Assembly: GCA_964579205.1 (NCBI GenBank)
Contig: CAZOFH010000006.1
Span: 8,188 to 72,187, forward strand
Source of the DNA: UBA7867 sp964579205
GTDB lineage: Bacteria; Bacillota; Clostridia; Christensenellales; UBA1242
Direction: 5' to 3'
Length of the DNA: 64,000 nt
The notes beneath the pieces are model-generated. The model saw only the letters and a list, made by a program, of their open reading frames with translations. It ran no database searches and was not told where the DNA came from. The translations under genes were made by a program, and so were the position numbers. Of the stretch, positions 24,464 to 33,718 are shown in pieces (positions within the stretch are counted from its first letter, which is position 1; every line of letters begins with the position of its first letter).

Positions 24464-25528
24464 TTACAAATTCTCGAGTTTGAGTCGGATTTCTTCATCG
24501 TGCAATGCCTGTAGCATTTCGTCGATATCGCCCTGCATAAACTCAGTGATATTGTGCAGACTGAGCCCAATCCTATGATCGGTCACGCGCCCTTGAGGGA
24601 AATTGTACGTACGGATACGCTCACTGCGGTCACCAGTACCGACTTGGGTCTTGCGCTGCTGCGCATTCTCAGAAATAGCTTTTTGAGTGTACAAATCCTG
24701 CAATTTTGCGCGCAAAACGCTCATCGCACGCTCTTTGTTTTTGATTTGGCTGCGCTCATCTTGGCAAGCCACTACCAACCCAGTAGGCAAGTGCGTAATT
24801 CGGATCGCAGAGTCCGTAGTATTGACACCCTGCCCGCCGTGACCACCCGCGCGGTAAGTGTCGATGCGCAGGTCTTTATCATCAATCTCAAAATTGACCT
24901 CCTCGACCTCGGGCAAAATCGCCACAGTCACAGTACTCGTGTGCACCCTGCCTTGAGACTCAGTCTCTGGCACGCGTTGCACGCGATGCACACCACTCTC
25001 CCATTTTAGCGCACGATAGACACCGACGCCGTCCACACGCATTACGCCTTCTTTGAGCCCTCCGACCTCGGTAGCACTGTACTCGACTATCTCTGTCACC
25101 CAACCTTTACGCTCGGCGTACTTGCGATACATAGCAAACAATTCCGCACCAAAAAGAGACGCCTCATCGCCGCCTGCTGCTGGTCGAACCTCGATATATA
25201 CATTGCTCTCGTCATTTGCGTCCTTTGGGAGTAGCAAAATCTGCACCTCGCTATCTAGCCCCGCGATTTTGCTCTCAGACTCAGCCTTTTCCGCCTCAGC
25301 AATCTCGACCAATTCCTTGTCTTGGGTCTCTGACAAAATCTCACGCGCGTTTTCGATTTGCGAAAGTACAGCATTATACCGCTCATACAACTCGACAAAC
25401 TCTGCTAGGCTAGCGTGCTGCTTCGCAACTTTGCGATATTCATCCATATCCTCGAGCAATTTCGGTGAGCACATCAATTCGCTCAACTCATTGTACTTGT
25501 CGACAAATGGCTTTAACTTTTCTATCAT
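24464..25528 (-). CDS. prfA: Peptide chain release factor 1
   Basis: RF1 reads UAA and UAG and triggers hydrolysis of peptidyl-tRNA. The 354-residue protein has the catalytic GGQ in GGHGGQGVNTTDSA (about residue 230), preceded by RPAAGGDEASLF, and the codon-recognition region around RVPETESQGR. Length is standard. Its ATG coincides with the end of prmC (1-bp overlap), and PrmC methylates the glutamine of this GGQ. Confidence 0.97.
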   Translation of the reverse strand: MIEKLKPFVDKYNELSELMCSPKLLEDMDEYRKVAKQHASLAEFVELYERYNAVLSQIENAREILSETQDKELVEIAEAEKAESESKIAGLDSEVQILLLPKDANDESNVYIEVRPAAGGDEASLFGAELFAMYRKYAERKGWVTEIVEYSATEVGGLKEGVMRVDGVGVYRALKWESGVHRVQRVPETESQGRVHTSTVTVAILPEVEEVNFEIDDKDLRIDTYRAGGHGGQGVNTTDSAIRITHLPTGLVVACQDERSQIKNKERAMSVLRAKLQDLYTQKAISENAQQRKTQVGTGDRSERIRTYNFPQGRVTDHRIGLSLHNITEFMQGDIDEMLQALHDEEIRLKLENL

Positions 25529-26343
25529 TATTTTCTCCTCGCAACGACATAACGTTCTACTTTATACAAATCTCTCAAGATTTCGATTTCGACGAAATTC
25601 TCCTGCAATAGACCCGCCACAGCACCAGCCTGCCCGTCTCCGACCTCGAGATAAATCCTCCCGTCAGGAGCCAAAAATTCAGGAGCGCGCACCGCTATAT
25701 CACGATAAAAATCTAGCCCGTCTTCGCCACCATACAGCGCCAAGCATGGCTCAAAATCCTTTACCGACTGCGGCAATTCTGTCATTCCGCGGGAATCTAT
25801 GTATGGCGGGTTGCTCACCAGCACATCAAAAGTCCCCGTCACATTCTGCCACATATCGCTCTCGACAAACTGAATCTCGGCATTATTCGACTCGGCATTT
25901 GCCCTAGCCATATTCAGAGCATTCAGACTAACATCTACAGCCACGACCTCCCAATCGGGGCAGGTCTTTTTGAGTGCAATCGCTATACAGCCGCTCCCCG
26001 TGCAGAGGTCGAGAGCGCGCACGCTCTTGCCCCTGTTTTGACGAATAACCAAATCGCACAACCCCTCCGTCTCAGGCCTAGGGATTAGCACATCGGGCGA
26101 AACGCCGATTTTGCACCAATAAAACTCTGCATCGCCTAGAATGTATGCGAGTGGCTCGCCCTTTGCAAGCCTATCCACACCGTCCGCCAGCACTGCAGCC
26201 TCCTCGTCTGAAAGGTCGCGATTCGCCCACTCTTCAGGCGAAGCATCAGTCAGCGTTTCTCTGAATAGCCATGTCAAATCCCGCCTAATCGAATCCTTAT
26301 CGAGCCCCGAGAGCATATTGAAATAAAAATCTAATATCGTCAT
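25528..26343 (-). CDS. prmC: Release factor glutamine methyltransferase
   Basis: PrmC adds a methyl group to the GGQ glutamine of RF1 and RF2. In the 271-residue protein the SAM site ALDLCTGSGCIAIALK and the substrate motif VSNPPYID are clear, with VDVSLNAL between. The N-terminal helical domain binds the release factor. The ATG at 26343 (MTILDFY) follows GAGGTGG closely; a GTG two codons upstream is possible. It forms an operon with prfA. Confidence 0.95.
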   Translation of the reverse strand: MTILDFYFNMLSGLDKDSIRRDLTWLFRETLTDASPEEWANRDLSDEEAAVLADGVDRLAKGEPLAYILGDAEFYWCKIGVSPDVLIPRPETEGLCDLVIRQNRGKSVRALDLCTGSGCIAIALKKTCPDWEVVAVDVSLNALNMARANAESNNAEIQFVESDMWQNVTGTFDVLVSNPPYIDSRGMTELPQSVKDFEPCLALYGGEDGLDFYRDIAVRAPEFLAPDGRIYLEVGDGQAGAVAGLLQENFVEIEILRDLYKVERYVVARRK

Positions 26344-26393
26344 AACCACCTCATAAAGACTAAAAATAGATGCCTAAAAAAGCACCTATTTGA

Positions 26394-26606
26394 CTATTCA
26401 GCAGTAATTTTGTGTTTTCTGTTAAATTTCTCAACACGACCTGCAGCATCGACAATCTTTTGATTACCCGTAAAGAATGGGTGACACTTGTTACAAATGT
26501 CGACTTTCATAACATCACTTTTGTAGGTTGAATTGGTAGTAAAAGTCTCACCACAAGCACACTCAACCTTAACTTCGTGATAATTTGGGTGTATTTCTGA
26601 TTTCAT
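26394..26606 (-). CDS. rpmE: 50S ribosomal protein L31 (zinc form)
   Basis: A 70-residue protein: MKSEIHPNYHEV, ECACGETF, DICNKCHPFFTG. The CxC and CxxC pairs make this the zinc-binding C+ form of L31. The longer frame upstream has no support; GAGGTAAT lies before the ATG at 26606. It is transcribed just ahead of prmC-prfA (51-bp gap), a common Firmicutes order. Confidence 0.95.
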   Translation of the reverse strand: MKSEIHPNYHEVKVECACGETFTTNSTYKSDVMKVDICNKCHPFFTGNQKIVDAAGRVEKFNRKHKITAE

Positions 26607-26639
26607 AATAATTACCTCGTAAAAAATATTAGTAGCGTT

Positions 26640-26668
26640 ATTATATACCATTTTCTACAAAAAAGCAA
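26640..26668 (-). promoter_or_regulatory. Promoter of rpmE-prmC-prfA
   Basis: On the minus strand TTGCTT, 17-nt spacer, TATAAT. Confidence 0.75.
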
Positions 26669-26847
26669 TAGTTTTACGCAAATTTATTATGAATTTTTAT
26701 TTTCTTTGCAAAAGTCCTCTACTCCTCCCCACAGCATCATACCTCTCACGCGCGCGCGTATCTTATATAATGGGGCTCCCCTGAATGACGAAAAGGAAGA
26801 ATTTTGCCTTTTATATTAATAATGGAATGGAGTCGAGTCCCCGCAGT

Positions 26848-26899
26848 GTAATTCAGAGGATACCAACAGTGTCCGTGAAATCTGTGAGCGGAGCGAACC
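26848..26899 (+). repeat. Dispersed repeat family A, copy at 26.85 kb
   Basis: GTAATTCAGAGG, stem GGATAC / GTGTCC (one G-U pair), then GTGAAATCTGTGAGCG and GAGCGAACC, followed by 11 As. The rest of the 26669-27053 gap holds an alternating CG run (about 26755-26765) and a run of ten Cs at 27040-27049, but no gene that I can support. Confidence 0.75.
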
Positions 26900-27053
26900 A
26901 AAAAAAAAAATTGAATAAATATTGTTGAGTTCTCAAACAGATGGCGGGCAAAAATAGTGGGTAGCGAAACGGAAAATTGTGCACAGATACCCCATTACAC
27001 ATTTTTAAAATTAACAACTTTTTTGGGCTCATTGAGTTGCCCCCCCCCCGCTT

Positions 27054-27803
27054 GTGGTATACTTGTGGATAAGTGGTAAAATTACGCAATTTTGGCGGAT
27101 TTCCACAAAAGACGCTCTCGATATGTTCGCTCAACAGAGAGGTTTTCAGGACGGTTATGACTTCATTATGAACTGTGTGAATGTAAGGTGCCCTAATGTA
27201 TCTCCTCACAATCCAGATGGCGCCAAGGCTGCCAGTGATGTCATTACCACCAATAGGGCTGAACTAGAGGAGTATAATGCAATAGTTACTGATATAATGG
27301 ATTACAGAAAAGACTTCGCAATATACAGAAACGAGCGCGAGTTACTTTCGCAAGGTACCGATATGAATGCGGCTCTCAACAAAGAGGTTGACTTTAACAT
27401 CAAGGACCCTACTGTTGCAAATAATTTGGATAGATTGGGCGTAGACACTACAGTCAGCGCCAATGATTTGCAGGGTGAAATGTCTGACAGTCCGTTCGAC
27501 CTCAGCACATTGCAACTCGAAGACGCACTCGAAATCGGTATCGCTGGCGCTCTCGTGGCGGTAGGTACTGCGTGCATCTCTAGCAAGGTACTAGAATTGT
27601 TTGGCAAAGGCGACAAGGGGCGTAAAGTGCTCTCTAAGGGTGCTAGCAAAATCAAATCTAGCGTCAAAGGGGCTCTCGACACTCTCAAAAATATATCTGC
27701 GAAGGGTACAAACGACCTCGCAGATGTTTACAATGGTATCGAGCAAGGCATGCAAAATTCTGCTGCCAACACTCAATCAAACGACCAAGAAATGCAGAGA
27801 TAA
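27054..27803 (+). CDS. Hypothetical protein, possibly 5'-truncated
   Basis: The open frame is 249 codons from a GTG. From about residue 24 on the composition is normal for this genome (MFAQQRGFQDGYDFIM, then a charged helical region, then a small hydrophobic segment IGIAGALVAVGTACIS near residue 165 and a Lys/Ser-rich tail). There is no ribosome binding site before the GTG or before the ATG at 27123, and the first 23 residues look like translated non-coding DNA next to the C run. I suspect the gene has lost its true beginning. Family not recognised. Confidence 0.5.
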   Translation: MVYLWISGKITQFWRISTKDALDMFAQQRGFQDGYDFIMNCVNVRCPNVSPHNPDGAKAASDVITTNRAELEEYNAIVTDIMDYRKDFAIYRNERELLSQGTDMNAALNKEVDFNIKDPTVANNLDRLGVDTTVSANDLQGEMSDSPFDLSTLQLEDALEIGIAGALVAVGTACISSKVLELFGKGDKGRKVLSKGASKIKSSVKGALDTLKNISAKGTNDLADVYNGIEQGMQNSAANTQSNDQEMQR

Positions 27804-27814
27804 TACACTGTAAC

Positions 27815-27843
27815 AAAAAAGCGCCCGAAAGGGTCGCTTTTTT
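27815..27843. terminator. Terminator after the hypothetical gene
   Basis: AAAAAAGCGCCC, loop GAAA, GGGTCGCTTTTTT with one bulged base. Confidence 0.8.
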
Positions 27844-27906
27844 GTGTGTTGAAAGACAAATGAGTAGCAGTCTGGGGGGGCTTGGAAGAGATTGTGCGGC
27901 ATGGGG

Positions 27907-27992
27907 GGCGGCTTGCCGTCAGGCGCCCGCAGGGCGCCTAATGCGCCGAATGGCGCATCGTGCGTGCGGTCGCACACACACGGCAAGCCGCC
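27907..27992. repeat. Dispersed structured repeat family B, copy 2
   Basis: Closing stem GGCGGCTTGCCGT / ACGGCAAGCCGCC (13 bp) around three hairpins: GGCGCCC-GCA-GGGCGCC, ATGCGCC-GAAT-GGCGCAT, and an imperfect GTGCG-type arm. It is followed by CCCGTCGGGAGACA, also present after copy 3. Confidence 0.88.
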
Positions 27993-28011
27993 GCCCCGTC
28001 GGGAGACAAAT

Positions 28012-28037
28012 AAAAAGAGGCGTCCAAACCTCTTTTT
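28012..28037. terminator. Terminator after the DUF5655 gene
   Basis: AAAAAGAGG, 8-base loop, CCTCTTTTT. The symmetric runs allow use from both sides. Confidence 0.8.
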
Positions 28038-28053
28038 AAACCTATACAACCAA

Positions 28054-28398
28054 TTATCTCGTCTGCTTGAATGACCATTTAATGGCTTCTATAGCATTAT
28101 CCAATCCACTATCATCATAAAAATTGAGTTCATAAGGCAATGACCACCGATGAGTTTGCGGAACCTCATATCCCCCACAATCAACCCCCTCAGGAGGCGT
28201 CAAAGTATTCACACGAATTTTGCTTTGTTGTACATGTATTTCTGCAAAACGCTTACCAAATTTTTTATATCCAATGTAATTTTGTACCGCATACTCACCA
28301 AATTCAGGCAACAATTCCCCCAATCTCCGTCTCAGTTCTCTGTAAAGCCTAATCATCCCCGGATTTTTACACCGTGCCAAGTAATCTTCTGGCGACAT
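28054..28398 (-). CDS. DUF5655 domain protein
   Basis: The 114-residue product matches the DUF5655 pattern: a helix LYRELRRRLGELLPEF, then YIGYKKFGKRFAEIHVQQSKIRV, and near the end LDNAIEAIKWSFKQTR. DUF5655 is usually the C-terminal part of larger proteins, some nuclease-linked, and its role is unknown. This copy stands alone. The ATG at 28398 is preceded by weak AGGTCG. A second, short frame (MSEKRFVRLEQ) begins just upstream in another phase, so the true N-terminus could have been lost by a frameshift. Confidence 0.65.
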   Translation of the reverse strand: MSPEDYLARCKNPGMIRLYRELRRRLGELLPEFGEYAVQNYIGYKKFGKRFAEIHVQQSKIRVNTLTPPEGVDCGGYEVPQTHRWSLPYELNFYDDSGLDNAIEAIKWSFKQTR

Positions 28399-28683
28399 GC
28401 GACCTGCATTTGCTCCAAACGAACAAACCTTTTTTCACTCATAATCAATTCTCTTAAAAAATTTTTTTGCATTATTGCACACCATTAAATCCGCTTTTGT
28501 TATTAATTTGCCACTTTTTGAATTTCTCTAGCATTAACCTAACAAAATATTATGTACATTTCTATAGTCCATCTCGACAGTTTTTCGCCAATTTCACAAC
28601 AACCACAAAGAATTCACACAAAAAAATACAGATTTAATCACATTCATCAAACACTATAATAACAGGGAGTACCCTCCTTTCGT

Positions 28684-28713
28684 ATTATATCATAAGATTT
28701 TGAAAAACCGCAA
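28684..28713 (-). promoter_or_regulatory. Possible promoter toward the DUF5655 gene
   Basis: On the minus strand TTGCGG, 18-nt spacer, TATAAT. It would give a leader of nearly 290 nt. An AAAGGAGG lies right after it but no convincing gene follows. I see no gene in 28399-28764. Confidence 0.45.
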
Positions 28714-28764
28714 CAAAAGTTATATCTTTTTATATCAAAATAAATATACAGATTTATTTTATCA

Positions 28765-30156
28765 CTATTGATATATATTTTTATCTTCGCCAGATTTCTG
28801 GCAATAGTGTTGTGCTATTTGATAGATATCGCCTGCCCCAACCCACAAGCAAATATCCCCCGCCGAAAGCAGCACGTCCAGATTGAATTTTAGATTTTGA
28901 TAATTCGAGCAATACAAAGCATTCATTCCCCGCGGCAACGCAAAGAATAGATCCGTACTATCGCCACCAGCGAGAGGTTTTTCCCGAGCTGCAAAAGTTG
29001 GCAACAGGATGAGATTTTCGCTTTCGCCCAAAACATTAGCAAAGTCAACCAAGAGACTTTTTGTTCGCGAATATGTGTGCGGCTGAAAAATCGTCACGAT
29101 TTTCCCCCTATGAGGCAAAAATTTCGCTGTTTCCGACAATGCACGAATTTCAGTCGGGTGATGAGCGTAATCCGCAAAATGCCTGACGCCGCCGATTTCA
29201 CCCAAATCGCAAAAACGCCGTGCCACCCCCGCAAAATTTTGAATGCCCTCTATAATACACAAATAAGGCATGTGATATGCAAAACAAATGGCAATGCACG
29301 CGAGTGCATTCAGGACGTTGTGCTTGCCCGCAATTTTCAATTCCGCCCGTAGAAAAAACTTATCCTGCTTATAACAATCAAAAGTAAACACGCCATCTTT
29401 TTCGTGAAGATTTCGAGCTGAAAAATAATTACTCGGTTCAAAGCCGTAAGAAAGAAAAGTTTTATTCTTGACTTTTGGGGGTGAAAAGTCATCACCGCAA
29501 TAAACCACGAATTTTTTTGTCTGCTTTATCAATCTTTCAAAAGCCTCCACCACATCATCATGGTCGCGGTAAGTATCCATATGGTCACACTCGACATTGG
29601 TAATACAGACGCAATGCGGGCGCAAGTGCAAAAAACTACGATTGTATTCGCAGGCTTCGGTAATAAAATACTGACTACCCCCCACCCGCAAATTACTATG
29701 CCAGTTTAGACTCTCGCCACCGATATGTACGGTAGGATTTGTTTTAGCCAAATCAAAAATGTTTCCGAGCATTGCACTGACGGTAGTTTTGCCGTGCGTC
29801 CCGCTAATTGCTATCGTATGCTCAAAATGCGCAGCCAACATCCCCAAAAATTCCGCTCGCTCAAAAATAGGCTTGTGCAAATTTTTTGCCAATTCCAAAT
29901 CGGGGTGACTATTTGCAGCAGTCGTGTATACTACAATATCGGCATTTTTGACCAAACAAGCATTTGATTTTGTGCTAGATTTTATGCCGAGAGCATTTAG
30001 GTCGTCCAAAACTGTAGATGCATTGTCATCCACACCAGTTATCACATAGCCTCGACTCTTTAGCAATTTTGCCAAAGCACTCATACTTACCCCACCAATT
30101 CCGACAAAATGAAGACTTTTTATATCATCTTTTTTTAATTTTACTTTCCTATTCAT
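28765..30156 (-). CDS. murC: UDP-N-acetylmuramate--L-alanine ligase
   Basis: MurC adds the first amino acid of the peptidoglycan stem peptide. The 463-residue protein has the N-terminal nucleotide-binding HFVGIGGVSMSALA, the P-loop AISGTHGKTTVSAM, the Mur-ligase ITNVECDHMDTY and the C-terminal domain FADYAHHPTEI with FQPHTYSRTKSL. These are the hallmark motifs of MurC rather than MurD/E/F. It stands alone and not in a dcw cluster. Confidence 0.96.
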   Translation of the reverse strand: MNRKVKLKKDDIKSLHFVGIGGVSMSALAKLLKSRGYVITGVDDNASTVLDDLNALGIKSSTKSNACLVKNADIVVYTTAANSHPDLELAKNLHKPIFERAEFLGMLAAHFEHTIAISGTHGKTTVSAMLGNIFDLAKTNPTVHIGGESLNWHSNLRVGGSQYFITEACEYNRSFLHLRPHCVCITNVECDHMDTYRDHDDVVEAFERLIKQTKKFVVYCGDDFSPPKVKNKTFLSYGFEPSNYFSARNLHEKDGVFTFDCYKQDKFFLRAELKIAGKHNVLNALACIAICFAYHMPYLCIIEGIQNFAGVARRFCDLGEIGGVRHFADYAHHPTEIRALSETAKFLPHRGKIVTIFQPHTYSRTKSLLVDFANVLGESENLILLPTFAAREKPLAGGDSTDLFFALPRGMNALYCSNYQNLKFNLDVLLSAGDICLWVGAGDIYQIAQHYCQKSGEDKNIYQ

Positions 30157-30682
30157 AAACAGGTTATATTCTGATTTTGAGTGAATTGTGTATCAAAAAC
30201 ACATAAAAAATCACGATTTTACCACGTTTTTGATGCATTTTGATATATTTTTGATACTTTTTCGCACTTTTAGGATTTAAGTGCGCGGCTTTTGCGCACA
30301 AAAAATCACCAATTTGTTTAGCATTTTATCACTGTTTTAGCACATCACTTTATGCCATTTTTTGCACAATACTAACACCAAAACAGCAAGCATATCTATT
30401 AAAATCACCCCGAAACGGTCGCAAAATGTACAAATTATGCATAAAATAATGTAAAAATTAATTAATTTTGCGCGTTTGCTTTACACACAAATCAAACGAT
30501 TAGGGGCTGCGTTTTACAATACATCATCGTGAATAATTATACATTATTTTGTATATTATAAATTTTATCAAAGACTGCATTTTCACTCGGCAATGGCATT
30601 TTTTATAATAAAACAATAAAAAACTATCAAAAATTAATAATTTTCACATTTTTAGGAGTATTTTTCACAAAGAATCAAACAC

Positions 30683-30710
30683 ACACAAAAATTTATTTAT
30701 GCATATTATG
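30683..30710 (+). promoter_or_regulatory. Possible sporulation-type promoter of DUF11 gene 1
   Basis: AC (30683-30684), 17-nt spacer, CATATTATG (30702-30710), 34 nt before the ATG. It resembles a sigma-K promoter. The rest of the 30157-30682 gap is AT-rich with several TTTTTGAT repeats near 30180-30260 and no gene seen. Confidence 0.4.
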
Positions 30711-30744
30711 GTTGTAACTATACGAAACAAAAAGGAATACAAAG

Positions 30745-31509
30745 ATGTCTAAAATTATTAATGTTTCACAAATCACCTCAAAAATTCAACTACCAGATAG
30801 CACTTACAAGGATATAACAACCGAAAGCAATCAGTCTATCATTGACAATATGGCTGACTTTACCGCAATAAGGAGTTGTATCGAAACTTATGCGATACCG
30901 TCGCAAGAAATTGAGCAATGTCTATTATTAACCAATGACTGCGACATAGCAGTCAAAAACGTTCGCATTATTGACACGATTGGCAACGGCGCAGAATTTC
31001 AGACAGGCACCGTCTCGATTGATGGCAGCCTAGACCCTACAGCCAACCCAGAAACTGGTATCCAATTAGACCAGCCAATAGAGCCTAATAATTCTATAGA
31101 GATTACTTACAAAGTAATGGTTAGTGACGCGCCAGAGGTCGACGAATTTTCTACTATTTCGCAAATTACTTACGACACCGACAACACTACGGGGCTTAGC
31201 ACAACATCAAATACAATAGACACGCCTATCGTGAATGAAAAACTTACCGTCGACAAAACCTCTAATCTATCAGCCGTTATCAAAGGGCAAACTCTTACCT
31301 ATCAAATCACCGTTACAAACGAAGGGAATGTCAAGAATACAAATATCGTTTTGACCGACCCAATACCTAGCGCAGTAACATTTCAAGACGCCTCAGTCAA
31401 AATAGACGAAACACCCCAAGCCGACGCCGACCCACGGAATGGAATTACCCTATCCGACCTCAATCCGGGTGACAAAACAGTAGTAAAATTCGACGTTACA
31501 GTCAACTGA
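30745..31509 (+). CDS. DUF11 repeat protein 1, signal-less
   Basis: The 254-residue product consists of two DUF11-like beta-sandwich modules, residues about 45-145 and 150-254. The second is clear: VIKGQTLTYQITVTNEGNV, VLTDPIPSAVTFQDASVKI, LSDLNPGDKTVVKFDV. There is no signal peptide, which points to an internal assembly such as a spore layer rather than secretion. It is a distant paralogue of the gene at 32945, and a collagen-like gene lies between them on the other strand. AAGGAA precedes the ATG. Confidence 0.82.
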   Translation: MSKIINVSQITSKIQLPDSTYKDITTESNQSIIDNMADFTAIRSCIETYAIPSQEIEQCLLLTNDCDIAVKNVRIIDTIGNGAEFQTGTVSIDGSLDPTANPETGIQLDQPIEPNNSIEITYKVMVSDAPEVDEFSTISQITYDTDNTTGLSTTSNTIDTPIVNEKLTVDKTSNLSAVIKGQTLTYQITVTNEGNVKNTNIVLTDPIPSAVTFQDASVKIDETPQADADPRNGITLSDLNPGDKTVVKFDVTVN

Positions 31510-31577
31510 GATGATGCATAATTATACAAATTTTGTTATAATTATAAATTTGTAAAGCAACTGTTTCTAATAGTAGC

Positions 31578-31609
31578 AAAAAGTAGTTTTGATAATAAAA
31601 ACTACTTTT
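31578..31609. terminator. Bidirectional terminator
   Basis: AAAAAGTAGTTTT pairs with AAAACTACTTTTT across a 6-base loop, between the convergent DUF11 and collagen-like genes. Confidence 0.9.
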
Positions 31610-31638
31610 TTATTGCTTTTTATGCATTTTTTTGCTCA

Positions 31639-32775
31639 TTATTTTAATTTCAGAATGGAAATTGTCACCATTGGCACGGCAAAATATGACTGCGATACAG
31701 TCTGCATAATATTACAACCATTTATAAATATACTTTTTTTCTGCGAGTTTATCAACTCATAAGCCGAAGCAATATTATCCACCACGAATACCCCACTACC
31801 CACTACATTATTAGCACACTCTTCTCGCGTCCACGTCGTTGCCGCCGCCAAAATCTTATCGCTATCAACCTCTCTAAACGCAATGGATACAAAATCTGTA
31901 GCGGGGTCAAAATCGGGTTCTGAGCGTTTTGTGTATGCATTTGTAGTAAAAACGATGTAATAGACGCCTGTTTTGTTAAATTGGATAGTTTTATCCACCG
32001 AATCTAATGTAAGAATATTACCATTATCCAACTCAAGCCTCATTAGGGGCAACCGCGTATTGGTAGGAATCTCTACCCCAGTCGCAGGAAATTGCGTAGG
32101 ATCATCATTATAGGAGATGATTTGCGCACAAGGGATATCCAGAGGACCCGCAGGCCCCACTTCACCGCGCTCCCCAGGGTCGCCCTTATCACCTTTTTCA
32201 CCCTTTTCGCCTTGAGGACCGGGGTCGCCTTTCATTCCTATTTCCCCCGGGAAGCCCGTAGGCCCACGCGGACCGACAGAGCCCGTAAAACCTCTTGGGA
32301 TGCCAAAATCCAGAAAATGTACACCGTTTAGATATCTATCCGCCACACTTGCGTTATTTTCTGGCTCTAGCGTAGTGACATTACCCGCTCGCACCACTTC
32401 AGTTTCACCAGTCTCACCCTTGGGTATGTAAAAATCCAACCAATTCCTGCCATCACTGTAGGTATTCTCTACCCGCGCAACCTCTCCCGCGTCCAGCGTA
32501 GTAGTACCCCTAACAACTACTTCACCACCAGTAGCGCCTGTTGCCCCAGTCGCTCCCGTAGCCCCAGTTGCGCCAGTCGCTCCCATCATCCCAGTGGCAC
32601 CCGCAGGACCAGTGGCTCCAGTTTCCCCCTTTTGCCCAGTGGCGCCAGTCGCACCACGCAAGCCTTGAGGTCCTTGCGGGCCTGTAGCACCTGTCGGTGT
32701 AATTATTTTGGAATTTATAATTCCGCAACACTTGTTTCGCGACGAGTTGCCCCCATTGTCAAAATTATCAAACAC
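31639..32775 (-). CDS. Collagen-like protein, probable exosporium/spore surface
   Basis: The 378-residue protein has a short N-terminus with CC (NKCCGI), a first Gly-X-Y stretch of about 22 triplets rich in GAT (residues 28-85), a linker with two copies of an L-x-F-x-I-P-[KR]-G motif, a second Gly-X-Y stretch (about 165-215), and a C-terminal beta-rich domain with FNKTGVYYIVFTTNA like the BclA/C1q head. No signal peptide is present. BclA-type proteins form the hairy nap of spores. The start is GTG at 32775, with AGGAG six bases upstream; an overlapping ATG is out of frame. Confidence 0.85.
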   Translation of the reverse strand: MFDNFDNGGNSSRNKCCGIINSKIITPTGATGPQGPQGLRGATGATGQKGETGATGPAGATGMMGATGATGATGATGATGATGGEVVVRGTTTLDAGEVARVENTYSDGRNWLDFYIPKGETGETEVVRAGNVTTLEPENNASVADRYLNGVHFLDFGIPRGFTGSVGPRGPTGFPGEIGMKGDPGPQGEKGEKGDKGDPGERGEVGPAGPLDIPCAQIISYNDDPTQFPATGVEIPTNTRLPLMRLELDNGNILTLDSVDKTIQFNKTGVYYIVFTTNAYTKRSEPDFDPATDFVSIAFREVDSDKILAAATTWTREECANNVVGSGVFVVDNIASAYELINSQKKSIFINGCNIMQTVSQSYFAVPMVTISILKLK

Positions 32776-32801
32776 ATTACACTCCTAAAAACTATTTTAA
32801 T

Positions 32802-32829
32802 TATTATATAAATTTGCTCACTTTTTTGT
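32802..32829 (-). promoter_or_regulatory. Possible sporulation-type promoter of the collagen-like gene
   Basis: On the minus strand AC, 17-nt spacer, TATATAATA (32802-32810). It shares the layout of the DUF11 promoters. TATAAT inside it could equally be a sigma-A -10 box, but no -35 is seen. Confidence 0.4.
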
Positions 32830-32879
32830 TAAAAAACAGCAAACAACCACCATTTTTGTGATTTTTATCAACAAAATTA

Positions 32880-32908
32880 ACAATTTATAGCAATTTTGAC
32901 ATATAATG
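32880..32908 (+). promoter_or_regulatory. Possible sporulation-type promoter of DUF11 gene 2
   Basis: AC (32880-32881), 18-nt spacer, CATATAATG (32900-32908), 36 nt before the ATG. Confidence 0.4.
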
Positions 32909-32944
32909 TTTTTGACAAAAAACATTTTCCTACAAGGAGCATCA

Positions 32945-33718
32945 ATGTCCAAAATAACAAATCAAGCATTTGTCTCGTCAGAGTTTAGTACCTCTACTCA
33001 ACCTACGCAAAAAGGAAATTTTGCGAGCAATCTATTTAGTGTGGAATATCTCACGGATTCTTTCAAAAAAACTCGCTCCAGCAGTCAACCAAACGCGCAT
33101 CCCAACGATATTGTCACTTTTAGTATCGAATTAACAAATATAAGCGACCTTGATTTGACCGACATTGTTATACTAGACACGCTTGACAATAATTTGGAAT
33201 TTGTACCGCAATCACTAACTATTGACTCTACCCCATACCCAGAAGCAAACCCTACGCAAAACCTAACAATAACCCCACTATTATCGCCAAACCAAACAGT
33301 TGTGGTAGCATATCGAGCAAAAATCAGCAACAATCCAACCTCAGATTGCGCACTTTCTACCTCAAGAATTGTTTTCTCAATAGACCACGGGCCAAAACTG
33401 AGCGAATTTTCAAATACAACCCAAATACCAATTATATATAGTTACAGCAATATCGAGATAGCCAAAAACGCCGATTTGACAACTGCAAAATCAGGCGACA
33501 TAATAACATTTACCAACACAATAATCACAACAAATATTGGTAATACCAATTCAGCATACTTTGTCGAAAGTATACCCAAAGGCACACGATTTGTACCCAA
33601 AACTGTAACCATAAACGATGAAATTGCGCCGACGCTAGACCCTCAAAACGGTTTTGTAATTAACGACTTGAAGTCAAATACAACTACAATAATAAAATAT
33701 AAAATCGAGGTTTTATAA
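32945..33718 (+). CDS. DUF11 repeat protein 2, signal-less
   Basis: A 257-residue paralogue of the protein at 30745: two DUF11-like modules, the first with NDIVTFSIELTNISDLDLTD, DTLDNNLEFVPQSL and LSPNQTVVVAYRA, the second with SGDIITFTNTI, ESIPKGTRFVPKTV and TTTIIKYKIEV. No signal peptide. The ATG at 32945 is chosen because AAGGAG precedes it by five bases; 13 upstream codons in frame are not supported. It ends in TAATG, coupling it to a small downstream gene. Confidence 0.82.
   Translation: MSKITNQAFVSSEFSTSTQPTQKGNFASNLFSVEYLTDSFKKTRSSSQPNAHPNDIVTFSIELTNISDLDLTDIVILDTLDNNLEFVPQSLTIDSTPYPEANPTQNLTITPLLSPNQTVVVAYRAKISNNPTSDCALSTSRIVFSIDHGPKLSEFSNTTQIPIIYSYSNIEIAKNADLTTAKSGDIITFTNTIITTNIGNTNSAYFVESIPKGTRFVPKTVTINDEIAPTLDPQNGFVINDLKSNTTTIIKYKIEVL

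Noticed and set aside
26755..26766. Alternating CG run as a Z-DNA or regulatory element
   Set aside because: Too short and without context to claim a function.
27064..27072. TGTGGATAA, a perfect DnaA box (TTATCCACA on the other strand)
   Set aside because: Only one exact box, no cluster, no dnaA/dnaN or AT-rich unwinding element nearby. One match is expected by chance in this much sequence.
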